From assembly GCF_023667495.1 (NCBI RefSeq), contig NZ_JAMOZL010000006.1, forward strand, positions 433,758 through 497,757: 64,000 bases of DNA. The letters run 5' to 3'. Shown here in pieces: positions 1 to 9,250 of this stretch; position 1 is the first letter of the stretch; every line of letters starts with the position of its first letter. Under the pieces are notes generated by a model, which made no database searches, was not told the DNA's origin, and saw only the letters and a list, made by a program, of their open reading frames with translations. Origin of the DNA: Dyadobacter sp. MSC1_007. Its GTDB lineage: Bacteria > Bacteroidota > Bacteroidia > Cytophagales > Spirosomataceae. The position numbers and the translations under genes were made by a program.

Positions 1-1989
1 TTTCGCGGCGGGGATATGGACCTGATCCTGCATTTGGCCCAGAACCAAGTCATGAAGCTCGGCAGCATTCTTGGTAACAGCCCTTTCAACGAAGAGCGGT
101 TATTTAGTTTGGACAACTATTTACATATCAATCACTTAAAAATAAACCGGCGGAGTTACCGGGAAGTTACTGATTTCAACAACAAGTTTTTTGCATTCGT
201 TGCGGACTCGCTCGGTGACGAATATCCGTTGATACGGGAGGTGTACGACGAGCATTTCAGTCAGGAAATACCGGAGGGCGTGAGCGAGGGAGGCCATGTG
301 GAGATCGAATTCCTTGAAATGAACGAAGAAAGCGAGGAGGCTGCCGAAGAATCGTCGGGGGACAACATTACCAAACGGGCGCTGGAATTGGTAAATGAGC
401 TCAGGCTCGAAGGTTACGATTGGCGTGACATTGCCCTTTTATGCAGGAAAAAGAAAGAGGCAACGGCCCTGGCGAATGCTATGAAGGAGGCCGGATATCC
501 GCTTATTTCGGATGATGCACTTTCGTTGGCCTATTCGAGGTCGTTGCACTTCATTATTTCGTTTATGAAAGTGCTCCACAGTTCGGATCACCGTCTGGCG
601 CGTTATGAAGCGGCATATCTGTTTCACCAGGTTATCAGGCAGGAAAACCCGGCCCCGAACGAATATGAGGAGATCAGGTTGCTTTGCGAGGAGCGGGGAC
701 TGGATACTTTTCTGGAATATTTCAAGAAATGGGACATTACTATTACTTCGTTCAAAATGCGGCAGGTGTCGGTATTTGAACTTACCGAGCTGCTGATGCA
801 GCAATTCGGGCTATTTAAAAATCAACTTGAAAACGAATACCTGTTCCGTTTTCTGGATGTGGTACTGGAATTTGGTAACCGGAAAAGCAACCACCTGGGC
901 GATTTCCTGAATTATTGGGAGTCGGCGAAGCATAAGTTTTCTATTACTGTTCCCGAAGGCACCGACGCGATCCGCATTACAACCATCCACAAATCCAAAG
1001 GCCTGGAATATCCCGTCGTGATCATACCTTATGCCCAATGGAAAGTGACACCTAATGCAAGGCTCGACCGGCTTTGGATTGATCTGGATGCGGTGGATTA
1101 TGAAGAAATACAAATCCAGGACCGCCCCGAATATGCTCATACAAAGCTCAGAAGTTCGATGGTATCGGTCGTGAAAGACCTTGAAAATACTGTTGTAGCA
1201 GAGCAATACCGCGATGAACGGACACGGACGCTGATTGAAAACCTGAATCTGTTGTACGTGGCTTTCACGAGGCCTGTCCAACGCCTGTATGTGCTTGCGA
1301 AGCGGGAGCGCAGGTGGGAATCGGGCCAGCAGGTCAACCACTGGCTGCGCGATTACCTTAACCAACACGATTTTATACCTGCCTGGGATGAAACCATTTC
1401 TAAATACACGATTTCGGAAGGTAGCGGAGGCGTAAAGCATGTACATATAAGTTCTGGTGCCCAGCCGTTTGTGATCCGCGAAATATTGAGCAACGACCGC
1501 ACTGGATCGCTGCGACTTCGCCGAATGGCCGACCGCATTTTCGATGTGCAGACCTTCGAACCACGCCACGACCGGTTGCAAAAAATGCGCTATCTGCTCA
1601 CAAGGCTTAAAACAACTTCCGATCTGCGCGATGCACTGGAAAAACTGGTCGGCGAGGGGATATTCACCCGAAAAGAAACCGGCGAGATCGAGAAACTTAC
1701 CATCGCATTGTTGCAGGACCCATCATTGCAGATCTTATATCAGGATGAAAACCATATTCAGATCAATAAGGAACTGCTGATCCCGGGCGGGAAACTATTA
1801 CATATAGACAGGGTCGTGCAGCGGCCGGACGGGGAGTACATTTTCATGGCATTTGTCGGTGGAAATAGTGCTGACGAACCGCGCCGACATTTGCGGAAAC
1901 TGATCCGGGCGTTTGTTGACACCGGTAGGAAATCCCGGGGAGTGTTAATAACGCTGGAAGATGAGCTGGTGGAATGGGTAGAAAAGTAG
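1..1989 (+). CDS. UvrD/AddA-like ATP-dependent helicase-nuclease, C-terminal part (5' end outside window)
   Basis: The frame is open from base 1, so the gene begins upstream and the ATG at 16 is internal. The opening residues RGGDMDLIL fit the region after a superfamily 1 helicase motif (usually R-W-R-G-G-D/E). Motif V (IRITTIHKSKGLEYPVVIIP, about nt 970-1030) and motif VI (LLYVAFTRP, about nt 1250-1275) are intact, which places the protein in the UvrD/RecB/AddA group that unwinds and resects broken DNA ends. The C-terminus resembles the RecB-like nuclease fold (IDRVV near nt 1807), but the usual D-Y/F-K-T-G signature is replaced by FMAFVGG, so nuclease activity is probably lost. The Walker A part lies outside the window. 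The final coding stretch is followed by about 100 noncoding bases before the kinase block. Confidence 0.85.
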   Translation, partial: FRGGDMDLILHLAQNQVMKLGSILGNSPFNEERLFSLDNYLHINHLKINRRSYREVTDFNNKFFAFVADSLGDEYPLIREVYDEHFSQEIPEGVSEGGHVEIEFLEMNEESEEAAEESSGDNITKRALELVNELRLEGYDWRDIALLCRKKKEATALANAMKEAGYPLISDDALSLAYSRSLHFIISFMKVLHSSDHRLARYEAAYLFHQVIRQENPAPNEYEEIRLLCEERGLDTFLEYFKKWDITITSFKMRQVSVFELTELLMQQFGLFKNQLENEYLFRFLDVVLEFGNRKSNHLGDFLNYWESAKHKFSITVPEGTDAIRITTIHKSKGLEYPVVIIPYAQWKVTPNARLDRLWIDLDAVDYEEIQIQDRPEYAHTKLRSSMVSVVKDLENTVVAEQYRDERTRTLIENLNLLYVAFTRPVQRLYVLAKRERRWESGQQVNHWLRDYLNQHDFIPAWDETISKYTISEGSGGVKHVHISSGAQPFVIREILSNDRTGSLRLRRMADRIFDVQTFEPRHDRLQKMRYLLTRLKTTSDLRDALEKLVGEGIFTRKETGEIEKLTIALLQDPSLQILYQDENHIQINKELLIPGGKLLHIDRVVQRPDGEYIFMAFVGGNSADEPRRHLRKLIRAFVDTGRKSRGVLITLEDELVEWVEK

Positions 1990-2040
1990 GGCGGTTTTGA
2001 TCAAAATACCGTCAGAATGCATTATTTTTCCGGATATTCG

Positions 2041-2057
2041 CTGAAACTAAGTTTCAG
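2041..2057. promoter_or_regulatory. Inverted repeat upstream of the hybrid kinase
   Basis: The sequence CTGAAACTAAGTTTCAG is a perfect inverted repeat with 8-base arms around one base, 30 bases upstream of the kinase ATG at 2087. It could be an operator or a small RNA hairpin. No regulator can be assigned. Confidence 0.35.
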
Positions 2058-2086
2058 GGCCACTTCTATTTGCTATCTTCAATTTT

Positions 2087-3394
2087 ATGCGATTGACTTT
2101 CCAGCGCCAGGTTTTAACAGGCATTTCGTTTTCAATTCTTTTGGTGCTGGCAATGGGGTACGTCGCCTATCACGCACTGCTTGTTCAGCAGGAGAATGCC
2201 GGCTGGGTTGCCCACACCCGTGAAGTGATGCGTGTTTCCACTTCGGTTAAGAATCGCCTGCTTGCCGCCGAATCCAATGTCCGCGGATTTGCCATCACGA
2301 GCAATGGTTCTTTTGAAACCAGTTATTTGCAAGCCAACAACGAAATATGGTCGGAGCTCGACGTCATGCGAAAACTGGTAAAAGATAACCCGGTCCAGTC
2401 GGTACGTATTGACTCACTTTCAAACCTGCTGGAAACCCGCCTACATTTGATGGGCAGGCAATATCAGGTAATCAAAAACGGGAACTATGACCAGGAAGTA
2501 GTTCGCGACATCGTATTGAAAGGAAAAGAGCTGTCATCGCAGATTGAATTCAGTTTTAAAAAGATTGAGAATACCGAGGAGGGGCTTTTAACGGAACGCG
2601 AGGAAAGGGCGAGCGTTAGTACTTCCAAAGCGAAATTGTACATTCTGCTGGGCTCTTCTGGCTTTTTGCTGGTGATTTTCCTGTTGTATTATTTTATCCG
2701 AAAAACTTATAATGCACAAGTAACCTCGGAACAGGAGACACGGCTCGCTAACAACCAGTTGGCTGAGCTTTCCAGGCAAGACCAGCAGAAAAACTGGATT
2801 TTGAATGCGGCGATAGAGTTATCGGTTGCGATACGCGGGGAACCAACCCTTAATGAGCTTTCTGAGAGGTTGATACGTAAAGTCGCTGAACTTACGGGCG
2901 CGCACGTAGCAGTGATGTACCTGATTGCACGGACGGGGAATGTCCTTGAAAAATCAGCGTCCTATGGTACTGGCAGTGGCGTGCCGGACGTCGTTCGTTT
3001 TGGCGAGGGAATGCTCGGCCAGATCGCTGCAGATAAGACGGACCTCAAACAACTGGATGTAGCACCAGCATACTTAGGCGTAAAAAGTGCCACCGGGAGT
3101 GCCGATCCGGCTGTGGTTTTGGTTAAAAGCGTTGTTTTTGAAGAAAACATCACCGCGCTGATCGAAATAGGGTATCTGAACGACCCGGGAGAGAAGGTTG
3201 TAAAGCTGCTCGAAACGGTCTCGGACAATGTTGCAGTGGCTATTATGGCTTCCAAGGCAAGACAAACGGCCAACGAGCTCCTCGAAAAAACACAGTTGCA
3301 GGCCGAAGAGCTGGAAAGCCAGCAGGAGGAACTGCGCGTGACGAACGAAGTGCTTACACATCAGACGTCATTGCTGCAAGTCTCGGAAGAGTAA
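2087..3394 (+). CDS. Sensor half of a hybrid histidine kinase (CHASE3-GAF), cut off by an in-frame TAA
   Basis: The 435-residue product has a membrane segment at about residues 8-30, a CHASE3-like four-helix extracellular sensor at about 35-175, a second membrane segment at about 183-203, a GAF domain at about 245-390 and a Gln/Glu-rich coiled coil at the end. It stops at TAA 3392-3394 in the middle of that coiled coil. The same reading frame resumes at once and encodes the missing kinase and receivers. In related kinases the coiled coil continues SEEELRVQQEEL, and a single G-to-T change (GAA to TAA) explains the stop. As it stands this is a membrane sensor without a catalytic domain. It is either a fragment of a broken gene, a sequencing error, or one partner of a split kinase. 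Confidence 0.8.
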   Translation: MRLTFQRQVLTGISFSILLVLAMGYVAYHALLVQQENAGWVAHTREVMRVSTSVKNRLLAAESNVRGFAITSNGSFETSYLQANNEIWSELDVMRKLVKDNPVQSVRIDSLSNLLETRLHLMGRQYQVIKNGNYDQEVVRDIVLKGKELSSQIEFSFKKIENTEEGLLTEREERASVSTSKAKLYILLGSSGFLLVIFLLYYFIRKTYNAQVTSEQETRLANNQLAELSRQDQQKNWILNAAIELSVAIRGEPTLNELSERLIRKVAELTGAHVAVMYLIARTGNVLEKSASYGTGSGVPDVVRFGEGMLGQIAADKTDLKQLDVAPAYLGVKSATGSADPAVVLVKSVVFEENITALIEIGYLNDPGEKVVKLLETVSDNVAVAIMASKARQTANELLEKTQLQAEELESQQEELRVTNEVLTHQTSLLQVSEE

Positions 3395-3400
3395 TTACGT

Positions 3401-5503
3401 GTGCAGCAGGAAGAATTGAAGCAGATCAATACGGAACTGGAAGAAAAGGCATTTATGCTCGAAGAGCAGAAGCGTACGATAGAAGAAGCCCGAGATCAGA
3501 TCCAGGTCAAGGCCGACGAGCTGGAAAGGAGCGGACGTTTCAAAAGTGAGTTTTTAGCCAATATGAGCCACGAACTGCGTACCCCGCTGAACAGTATCCT
3601 CATTCTTTCCCGCATTTTGGGTGAAAACAAGGGTGCAAGGCTCAGCGAAGAAGAACAACGATACGCATCCGTGATTTACAATTCGGGAAATGACCTGTTA
3701 ACGTTAATCAACGATATACTTGACCTGGCAAAAGTAGAGGCCGGCAAAATAGAGCTGGTACAGGAGCAGGTAAACACCGGACTGATTTTGTCCGAAATTA
3801 AAAACACCTTCCAGAAAATTGCCGAAAACAAAGGGCTTTCATTAGAGATCGGCAAGGCGGAATCCTGTCCTGAAACGCTTTTTACTGACCATATCAGGCT
3901 GCTTCAAACCCTTCGCAACCTGATTTCCAATGCAGTCAAATTTACGTCGGCTCCGGGTAAGGTGTCGCTTACGGTCAAAAGGGAAGATGGGCAGTTGCAT
4001 TTTGAAGTGGCCGACACCGGAATTGGCATCCCATTTGAAAAGCAGGCCACGATTTTTGAGGCATTCCAGCAAGCCGACGGTTCGACAAGCAGGAAATACG
4101 GCGGTACCGGACTGGGATTATCAATCAGCCGTGAACTGGCTGGTCTTTTCAAAGGTTCAATATCGCTGAAAAGCGTACCAGGTGAGGGCTCAGTTTTTAC
4201 TTTGAAAATCCCCTTCCTGACAGAGTCTGGCGAGCAAACCGAGGCATTTAATGGCGGGCCTGTCGACCTGGAAGCTCCCGAGATGATTCTCCAACCGACT
4301 GACGACGGAAAAGCAAGGAGGCTACTTTTGATCGAGGACGACGATGTATTTGCGTCGGATATGGCCTCCAAAGCGCGTGCGAGTGGTTTTGAGGTGAGGA
4401 TTGCCACTGACGGCCGCACCGGGCTTGGCCTGGTCGAAACGTTCAGTCCGACCGCTATTATCCTGGATATGCATTTGCCTGATATATCCGGGGAAGAGGT
4501 GTTGAGGACTTTAAAAACCGATACACGGACAAGGCTCATACCGGTTCACACGGTGTCATCAGGGGAGTATTTCAATGATGATATGCTTAAAAACGGTGCG
4601 ATCGGATTTATGCAGAAGCCTGTGGACGCAAAATCGGCTCAGCATATCTTCAATGCGTTAAAACTTGAAGGGAAGGATCTCGACAAACAGCGGATATTGC
4701 TGATCGAGGATGATGCCCATCAGAGCAAATACCTCGGTGATTTTTTGACTACCAACAACATTTTTGTGCTGTATGCCTATTCCGCCGAGGAAGCATTGGG
4801 CATGTTGCAAAGGGAACCGGTAGACGGGATCATCCTCGATGTGAGACTGGCGGATATGAACGGCCTGGACCTGCTCGACAAAATCAAGCAAAATCAGGAA
4901 TGGAATGCTTTGCCGGTGGTGGTGAATACAGCGGAAGATCTTAGTCAGTCGGATTTGAGCCGGGTGATGAAGTATTCGCATCCGGTGGTGATCAAAACAA
5001 AAAAATCAAACGAACGCCTGCTCGACGAGGTGAAACTTTTCCTGCAAAAGATCCAGCCAAGAGTGAAGGCGACGGTGTTGAAGAATGAGTCGTTCAGTAA
5101 CCCGGTGGTGAACGCAGAACAGGTTTTTAAAGGTAAAAAACTGCTGCTGGCTGACGATGACATGCGAAACATATTTGCCCTGAGTGCCGTGCTGGAAGAT
5201 GCCGGTTTTAGCATTGAGATTGCGGCCAATGGCAAAGAGGCCATTCAAAAGATGGAAGAGATACCCGAAATAGAGCTTGTGCTAATGGATGTGATGATGC
5301 CGGAAATGGACGGTATAGAAGCTACGCGTAGGATCAGACAGCAAAGCAAATGGACGAACGTGCCCATCATTGCAGTTACGGCCAAAGCCATGCAGGGCGA
5401 CCGGGAGCTATGTCTCGAAGCGGGTGCCAATGATTATATTTCCAAACCCGTCGACGTTGATAAGCTGCTTTCGCTGATCAAAGTCTGGCTACATTCTGCC
5501 TGA
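3401..5503 (+). CDS. Kinase half of the interrupted hybrid histidine kinase (HisKA-HATPase-three receivers)
   Basis: This is the same frame as the upstream sensor half, read from a possible GTG 7 bases after the TAA. The 700 residues hold the rest of the coiled coil, HisKA with phospho-acceptor His57 (NMSHELRTPLN), an HATPase_c domain with N-box NLISNAVKFT and G boxes DTGIGI and GGTGLGL, then three receiver domains with acceptors near Asp356, Asp480 and Asp630. The second receiver has K-T where the usual K-P stands (about 532), so it may signal differently. If made alone by re-initiation it would be a soluble kinase without its CHASE3/GAF input. It ends 2 bases before the CheR gene, so the two are probably co-transcribed and coupled in translation. 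The start codon is uncertain. Confidence 0.8.
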   Translation: MQQEELKQINTELEEKAFMLEEQKRTIEEARDQIQVKADELERSGRFKSEFLANMSHELRTPLNSILILSRILGENKGARLSEEEQRYASVIYNSGNDLLTLINDILDLAKVEAGKIELVQEQVNTGLILSEIKNTFQKIAENKGLSLEIGKAESCPETLFTDHIRLLQTLRNLISNAVKFTSAPGKVSLTVKREDGQLHFEVADTGIGIPFEKQATIFEAFQQADGSTSRKYGGTGLGLSISRELAGLFKGSISLKSVPGEGSVFTLKIPFLTESGEQTEAFNGGPVDLEAPEMILQPTDDGKARRLLLIEDDDVFASDMASKARASGFEVRIATDGRTGLGLVETFSPTAIILDMHLPDISGEEVLRTLKTDTRTRLIPVHTVSSGEYFNDDMLKNGAIGFMQKPVDAKSAQHIFNALKLEGKDLDKQRILLIEDDAHQSKYLGDFLTTNNIFVLYAYSAEEALGMLQREPVDGIILDVRLADMNGLDLLDKIKQNQEWNALPVVVNTAEDLSQSDLSRVMKYSHPVVIKTKKSNERLLDEVKLFLQKIQPRVKATVLKNESFSNPVVNAEQVFKGKKLLLADDDMRNIFALSAVLEDAGFSIEIAANGKEAIQKMEEIPEIELVLMDVMMPEMDGIEATRRIRQQSKWTNVPIIAVTAKAMQGDRELCLEAGANDYISKPVDVDKLLSLIKVWLHSA

Positions 5504-5505
5504 TC

Positions 5506-6321
5506 ATGGTTTTGTTGGAACACCCTCAACTGGAAATACTTATCGATAGGATCAGGGAAGTTTCCGGATTCGATTTCTCGGGTTATGCAAGGCCTTCGCT
5601 GCTGCGACGGGCGGGCAGATACCTGACGAACCATAAGATGACCCTGGATGAGCTGCTTGTACACATCGGGCCGGGCGGAAGCGTCGTATATGACCTTATA
5701 CAGGAGCTTACCGTCAACTATTCAGAAATGTTTCGCGATCCCGACTTTTTCTTCAGGGTCAGGACGGAAGTTTTCGGTTACCTGGAATCTTACCCGACGC
5801 TGCGTTTCTGGGTGGCCGGTTGTGCTTCGGGCGAAGAGGCGTATTCGATGGCTATATTGCTTGAAGAAGCCGGTTTTCTCGAACGGTCGCTGATCTATGC
5901 AACCGACCTGAGCAACAAGGTGCTTACCGCGGCAAGGGAGGGGATATTTACTTTGGCAAATGCTCGGACGTTCTCGGAAAATTATATGCAGGCAGGGGGA
6001 AAGCGCTCATTGTCAGACTACTATCATGTGGCTTATGATCAAGCTGCCATATTACCAGAGCTGAGGAAGAATATCGTGTTTTCGATACACGACCTTAGCG
6101 GAGACGGTGTTTTTAACGAATTCCAATTTATCAGCTGCCGGAATGTGATGATCTATTTTACGCTCGAACTACGGCAAAAGGTATTCAGGCTTTTGTATGA
6201 CAGCCTCAGTATGCTGGGCTTTCTGTGCCTCGGAAAGCGGGAAACATTGCGCTATTCCGGACTGGAAGACCATTTTAAAGTGATTGACTCGGGACTGAAC
6301 ATTTACCAGAAGATCAGCTGA
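5506..6321 (+). CDS. CheR-type protein-glutamate methyltransferase
   Basis: The 271-residue protein matches the CheR family over its full length. It has an N-terminal helical domain (about 1-70), the NYSEMFRDPDFF motif (71-82), the S-adenosylmethionine-binding loop FWVAGCASGEEAYSMAI (101-117) and the late CRNVMIYF motif. CheR enzymes methylate glutamates on chemoreceptors. No chemoreceptor, CheA, CheW or CheB gene is present in the window. It sits between two hybrid histidine kinases, 2 bases after one and 50 bases before the other. In Bacteroidota such CheR genes often travel with CHASE3-type hybrid kinases, so a coiled-coil region of a neighbouring kinase is a possible substrate; that is inference. 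The ATG at 5506 gives the normal family N-terminus. Confidence 0.9.
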   Translation: MVLLEHPQLEILIDRIREVSGFDFSGYARPSLLRRAGRYLTNHKMTLDELLVHIGPGGSVVYDLIQELTVNYSEMFRDPDFFFRVRTEVFGYLESYPTLRFWVAGCASGEEAYSMAILLEEAGFLERSLIYATDLSNKVLTAAREGIFTLANARTFSENYMQAGGKRSLSDYYHVAYDQAAILPELRKNIVFSIHDLSGDGVFNEFQFISCRNVMIYFTLELRQKVFRLLYDSLSMLGFLCLGKRETLRYSGLEDHFKVIDSGLNIYQKIS

Positions 6322-6371
6322 ACGATCGAAACGATAAGGATATATTACACTAGTGACGCTAAGAATAACCC

Positions 6372-8300
6372 ATGAAAAACACCAAGATATTACTGCTCGA
6401 TGACCGGGAGGAAAACCTGATTTCATTGAAGGCAGTCCTGGACCGGGAAGACATTGAAATTTACTCCACCACTTCACCGAACGAGGCGCTCAGAATTGCA
6501 TGGGACAACGACATCGCCGTAGCGCTGGTGGACGTCCAGATGCCGGGAATGGACGGATTTGAGTTTGCAGAAACACTTTTTTCAAATCCCAAAACACGTG
6601 AGATCCTGATCGTCTTCGTCACAGCAATTTCGAAAGAGACAACCTATGCGGTACGGGGCTTGAAGACGGGCGCCATCGATTATCTCTATAAGCCGCTTGA
6701 CCCTTATATTACAAATGCAAAGGTCGACTCGCTGATAAAGCTGGCACGCAGCCAGAAAGAAATCAGGGATAAAAATAAACTGCTCGAAAACTACGCGACG
6801 ATCGTGATTAATTCACCGGACATCATCGCGACGGTAGAGCCGGAAACAGGAACGATATTATCCATTAATCCGTCGGTAGAGACAATTTTGGGTATAAAAC
6901 CCGATAGTTTACTAAAAACCCCTATCCTTGACTTGCTGGTAGACCCGCAACATTCCGGATTGCGCGAGGTGCTGCTGAAAAGGACTTATTCGGGCGGTGA
7001 AACGATCGTGGTGGAGGATCAGTTTTACGGCAAGCTCAGGCAACCCGTCTGGCTGGAATTGCGGATCATGTCCAAAAACAGGCTGCTTTTTGTAAACCTG
7101 CACGACGTTGAAAAGCGTAAGGCGCACGAACTGGCGCTTGTCGACGCCCAGACTCAGGCTGAAAAAGCTCGTAAAACGAAGGAATCGTTCCTGGCCAATA
7201 TGAGCCATGAGATACGCACGCCGTTGAACGGCATCATCGGACTGGGCAATCTGCTGGCAGCTACGCAATTGGCCGGACCCCAGGAAGAGCTCGTGGCAAT
7301 GCTCCGGCAATCGTCGGGCTCGTTGCTGAACATTCTCAACGACATTCTCGACATCTCCAAAATAGACGAAGGTAAATTCTCAGTTATTCCGACGTCTACT
7401 GACATCCGGGTGCTGTTGAAGGGCATTATCGACCTGATGCAGTTTAAGGCTGACGAGAAAAAACTCCACCTGCATCTGGAAATGGAAGAGCAGATACCTG
7501 AATGCGTTATGGTGGACGGGATGCGGCTAAACCAGATTTTGCTCAACCTGGTTGGAAATGCATTAAAATTTACCGAAAAAGGCTCTGTACTACTGAAAAT
7601 GGAACGCGTGTCCCAAACGACGGCCGGGCATAAGATCAGGTTCAGTGTGGAGGATACCGGCATTGGAATGTCAGAGGAGCATATGGCCAACATTTTCTCG
7701 GAATACGGCCAGGCGTCTGAAAATACATCTCACCAGTACGGAGGCACCGGTTTGGGTCTTACGATTTCACAGAAATTAGTGCGGCTGATGGGGAGCGAAC
7801 TGGAAGTCAACAGCCGGTACAATCACGGCAGCCAGTTCTTTTTTACATTGATGCTGAAGGACGCAAACGAAAAGGCTGAGGATACCAAAGTGACGGTCGC
7901 ATTCCAGGATCTTCCGCCATTTGACCGAAAAAAAGTACTCGTGGCCGAAGACAATCCGATTAATGCATTACTTCTCAAAAAATACCTCAAAGCCTGGCAG
8001 CTCGACGCTACGGTCGTAGGGAATGGTCGGGAGGCAGTGGACCGGCTCCGGCAGGAGTTTTATGACCTGATCATTATGGATACACGCATGCCCGAAATGG
8101 ATGGTTTTCAAGCAGCAAAATTCGCACGCGATACGCTTCGTGTCCTGACGCCGATATTGTCACTTTCCGCAACTGTATTGCCTGAGGAAGTCGCGCAAGC
8201 GTTGGAAGCCGGTATGAACGACACCCTTTCCAAACCCTTTGAACCCGAAAAACTACATCAAAAAATAGGATTACTGCTTTCATCGGTCATTCCTGGCTAA
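6372..8300 (+). CDS. Hybrid histidine kinase (REC-PAS-HisKA-HATPase-REC)
   Basis: This is a 642-residue soluble protein with no membrane segment. An N-terminal receiver (about 1-120, acceptor Asp54 in ALVDVQMPGMDG, Lys107) is followed by a PAS domain (about 135-245), HisKA with His279 (NMSHEIRTPLNG), HATPase_c (NLVGNALKFT, DTGIGMS, GGTGLGL) and a C-terminal receiver (IIMDTRMPEMDG). Receiver-first hybrid kinases usually take phosphate from another kinase and pass it on, and the kinase encoded just upstream is the natural donor. The upstream gene ends 50 bases before this start. No output domain is present, so a DNA-binding or enzymatic target must lie outside the window. Confidence 0.9.
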   Translation: MKNTKILLLDDREENLISLKAVLDREDIEIYSTTSPNEALRIAWDNDIAVALVDVQMPGMDGFEFAETLFSNPKTREILIVFVTAISKETTYAVRGLKTGAIDYLYKPLDPYITNAKVDSLIKLARSQKEIRDKNKLLENYATIVINSPDIIATVEPETGTILSINPSVETILGIKPDSLLKTPILDLLVDPQHSGLREVLLKRTYSGGETIVVEDQFYGKLRQPVWLELRIMSKNRLLFVNLHDVEKRKAHELALVDAQTQAEKARKTKESFLANMSHEIRTPLNGIIGLGNLLAATQLAGPQEELVAMLRQSSGSLLNILNDILDISKIDEGKFSVIPTSTDIRVLLKGIIDLMQFKADEKKLHLHLEMEEQIPECVMVDGMRLNQILLNLVGNALKFTEKGSVLLKMERVSQTTAGHKIRFSVEDTGIGMSEEHMANIFSEYGQASENTSHQYGGTGLGLTISQKLVRLMGSELEVNSRYNHGSQFFFTLMLKDANEKAEDTKVTVAFQDLPPFDRKKVLVAEDNPINALLLKKYLKAWQLDATVVGNGREAVDRLRQEFYDLIIMDTRMPEMDGFQAAKFARDTLRVLTPILSLSATVLPEEVAQALEAGMNDTLSKPFEPEKLHQKIGLLLSSVIPG

Positions 8301-8388
8301 TCTGCAACGATTTGTTTTAGTTTATCGTAATGATTAATTGCAGGATTTCGTTTAAAGTAAGAGTAATTCTAATTGATATAGCAACAAA

Positions 8389-9153
8389 ATGAAAACTATC
8401 AAAAACAGTTGGTCTTTGCTACTGTTAATGGCCCTCGGCGGATGCAGCTCCTCCAAAACAATGACTTACGAGTCAAAATGGAATGCACCGTTTTCTTATG
8501 TGGATGAAGTGAAACCCGATCAACAGGACCAGAAGTCGAGATTGAAATACGGTATCATCAACGACGACCAGTACGTGTACATTACCTTGAAAACAAAGGA
8601 TCCGACCACGATCCAGAACATCCTCAGCAGCGGGCTTAAAATTGCTTTTAGTCCCGAAGGACAGAAAAAAGAGTCGTATTCGCTACTGTTCCCTGTGGTG
8701 ATGAAAGAGGACAGAAAGGCCCTGAAAAGGATCGATACAGACCTGCCGAACAGCCTTGGCCTCGACTTATTGCTGGATTCCTACAACAAAGAAGCAGTTT
8801 GGAAAGACAGGGAAGGAGAGCATTTTATCAATCTTGTGGCACCCGACGGCAGTCTTAAGTCGCACATTTCGATGGACAGAAATGGCGAACTGACCGAGCA
8901 GATAGCGATTCCTTTCGCGTTGATGGGCGTGAATGCAAAAGAAACAGCTATGATGGGCATGAGTATCAAAGTCGACGGACAATCGTCTAATTCCGGGTTC
9001 AGCCCGCGAATAGGTATCGGCCTTGGAGGTGGCATTGGTATGGGTGGCGGAATGGGTGTGGGAATCGGTACCGGTGGGTACAATTCGCGCTACAATGGCA
9101 ACGACCGCAATGTAGATATCAGGCTTGAAGTGCAGTTGGCAAGAGCTAATTAA
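8389..9153 (+). CDS. Putative lipoprotein with a glycine-rich tail
   Basis: The 254-residue protein has a lipoprotein signal (hydrophobic core LLLLMA, lipobox LGGC, acylated Cys19). The central part (about 25-200) alternates short beta-strand-like stretches, including KYGIINDDQYVYITLKTKD, which recalls the CBM9-like/DOMON fold of secreted Bacteroidota proteins; this is a loose resemblance. Residues about 205-230 are almost all glycine with isoleucine or methionine, probably a flexible linker or surface segment, followed by a polar end. No catalytic motif was recognised. It stands alone, with 88 bases before it and a strong terminator after it. It likely sits in the outer membrane or on the periplasmic face. 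Confidence 0.75.
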   Translation: MKTIKNSWSLLLLMALGGCSSSKTMTYESKWNAPFSYVDEVKPDQQDQKSRLKYGIINDDQYVYITLKTKDPTTIQNILSSGLKIAFSPEGQKKESYSLLFPVVMKEDRKALKRIDTDLPNSLGLDLLLDSYNKEAVWKDREGEHFINLVAPDGSLKSHISMDRNGELTEQIAIPFALMGVNAKETAMMGMSIKVDGQSSNSGFSPRIGIGLGGGIGMGGGMGVGIGTGGYNSRYNGNDRNVDIRLEVQLARAN

Positions 9154-9175
9154 ACCAGCCTTTACCAGAAGTCCG

Positions 9176-9208
9176 GCCCGTTGTGCAAACAACGGGCTTT
9201 TCTTTTTT
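9176..9208 (+). terminator. Rho-independent terminator after the lipoprotein gene
   Basis: A perfect 9-bp stem GCCCGTTGT/ACAACGGGC with a GCAA loop (9176-9197) is followed by a T-rich run. It lies 22 bases after the lipoprotein stop codon. Confidence 0.85.
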
Positions 9209-9250
9209 ATTTTCGAGGAAAAACAGGAACATAAATTGCTATGATTAATT

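Noticed and set aside
811..1581. 256-codon open frame on the minus strand inside the helicase gene
   Set aside because: It lies wholly opposite a well-supported gene, has unusual residue composition rich in His, Phe and Arg, and no recognisable motif.
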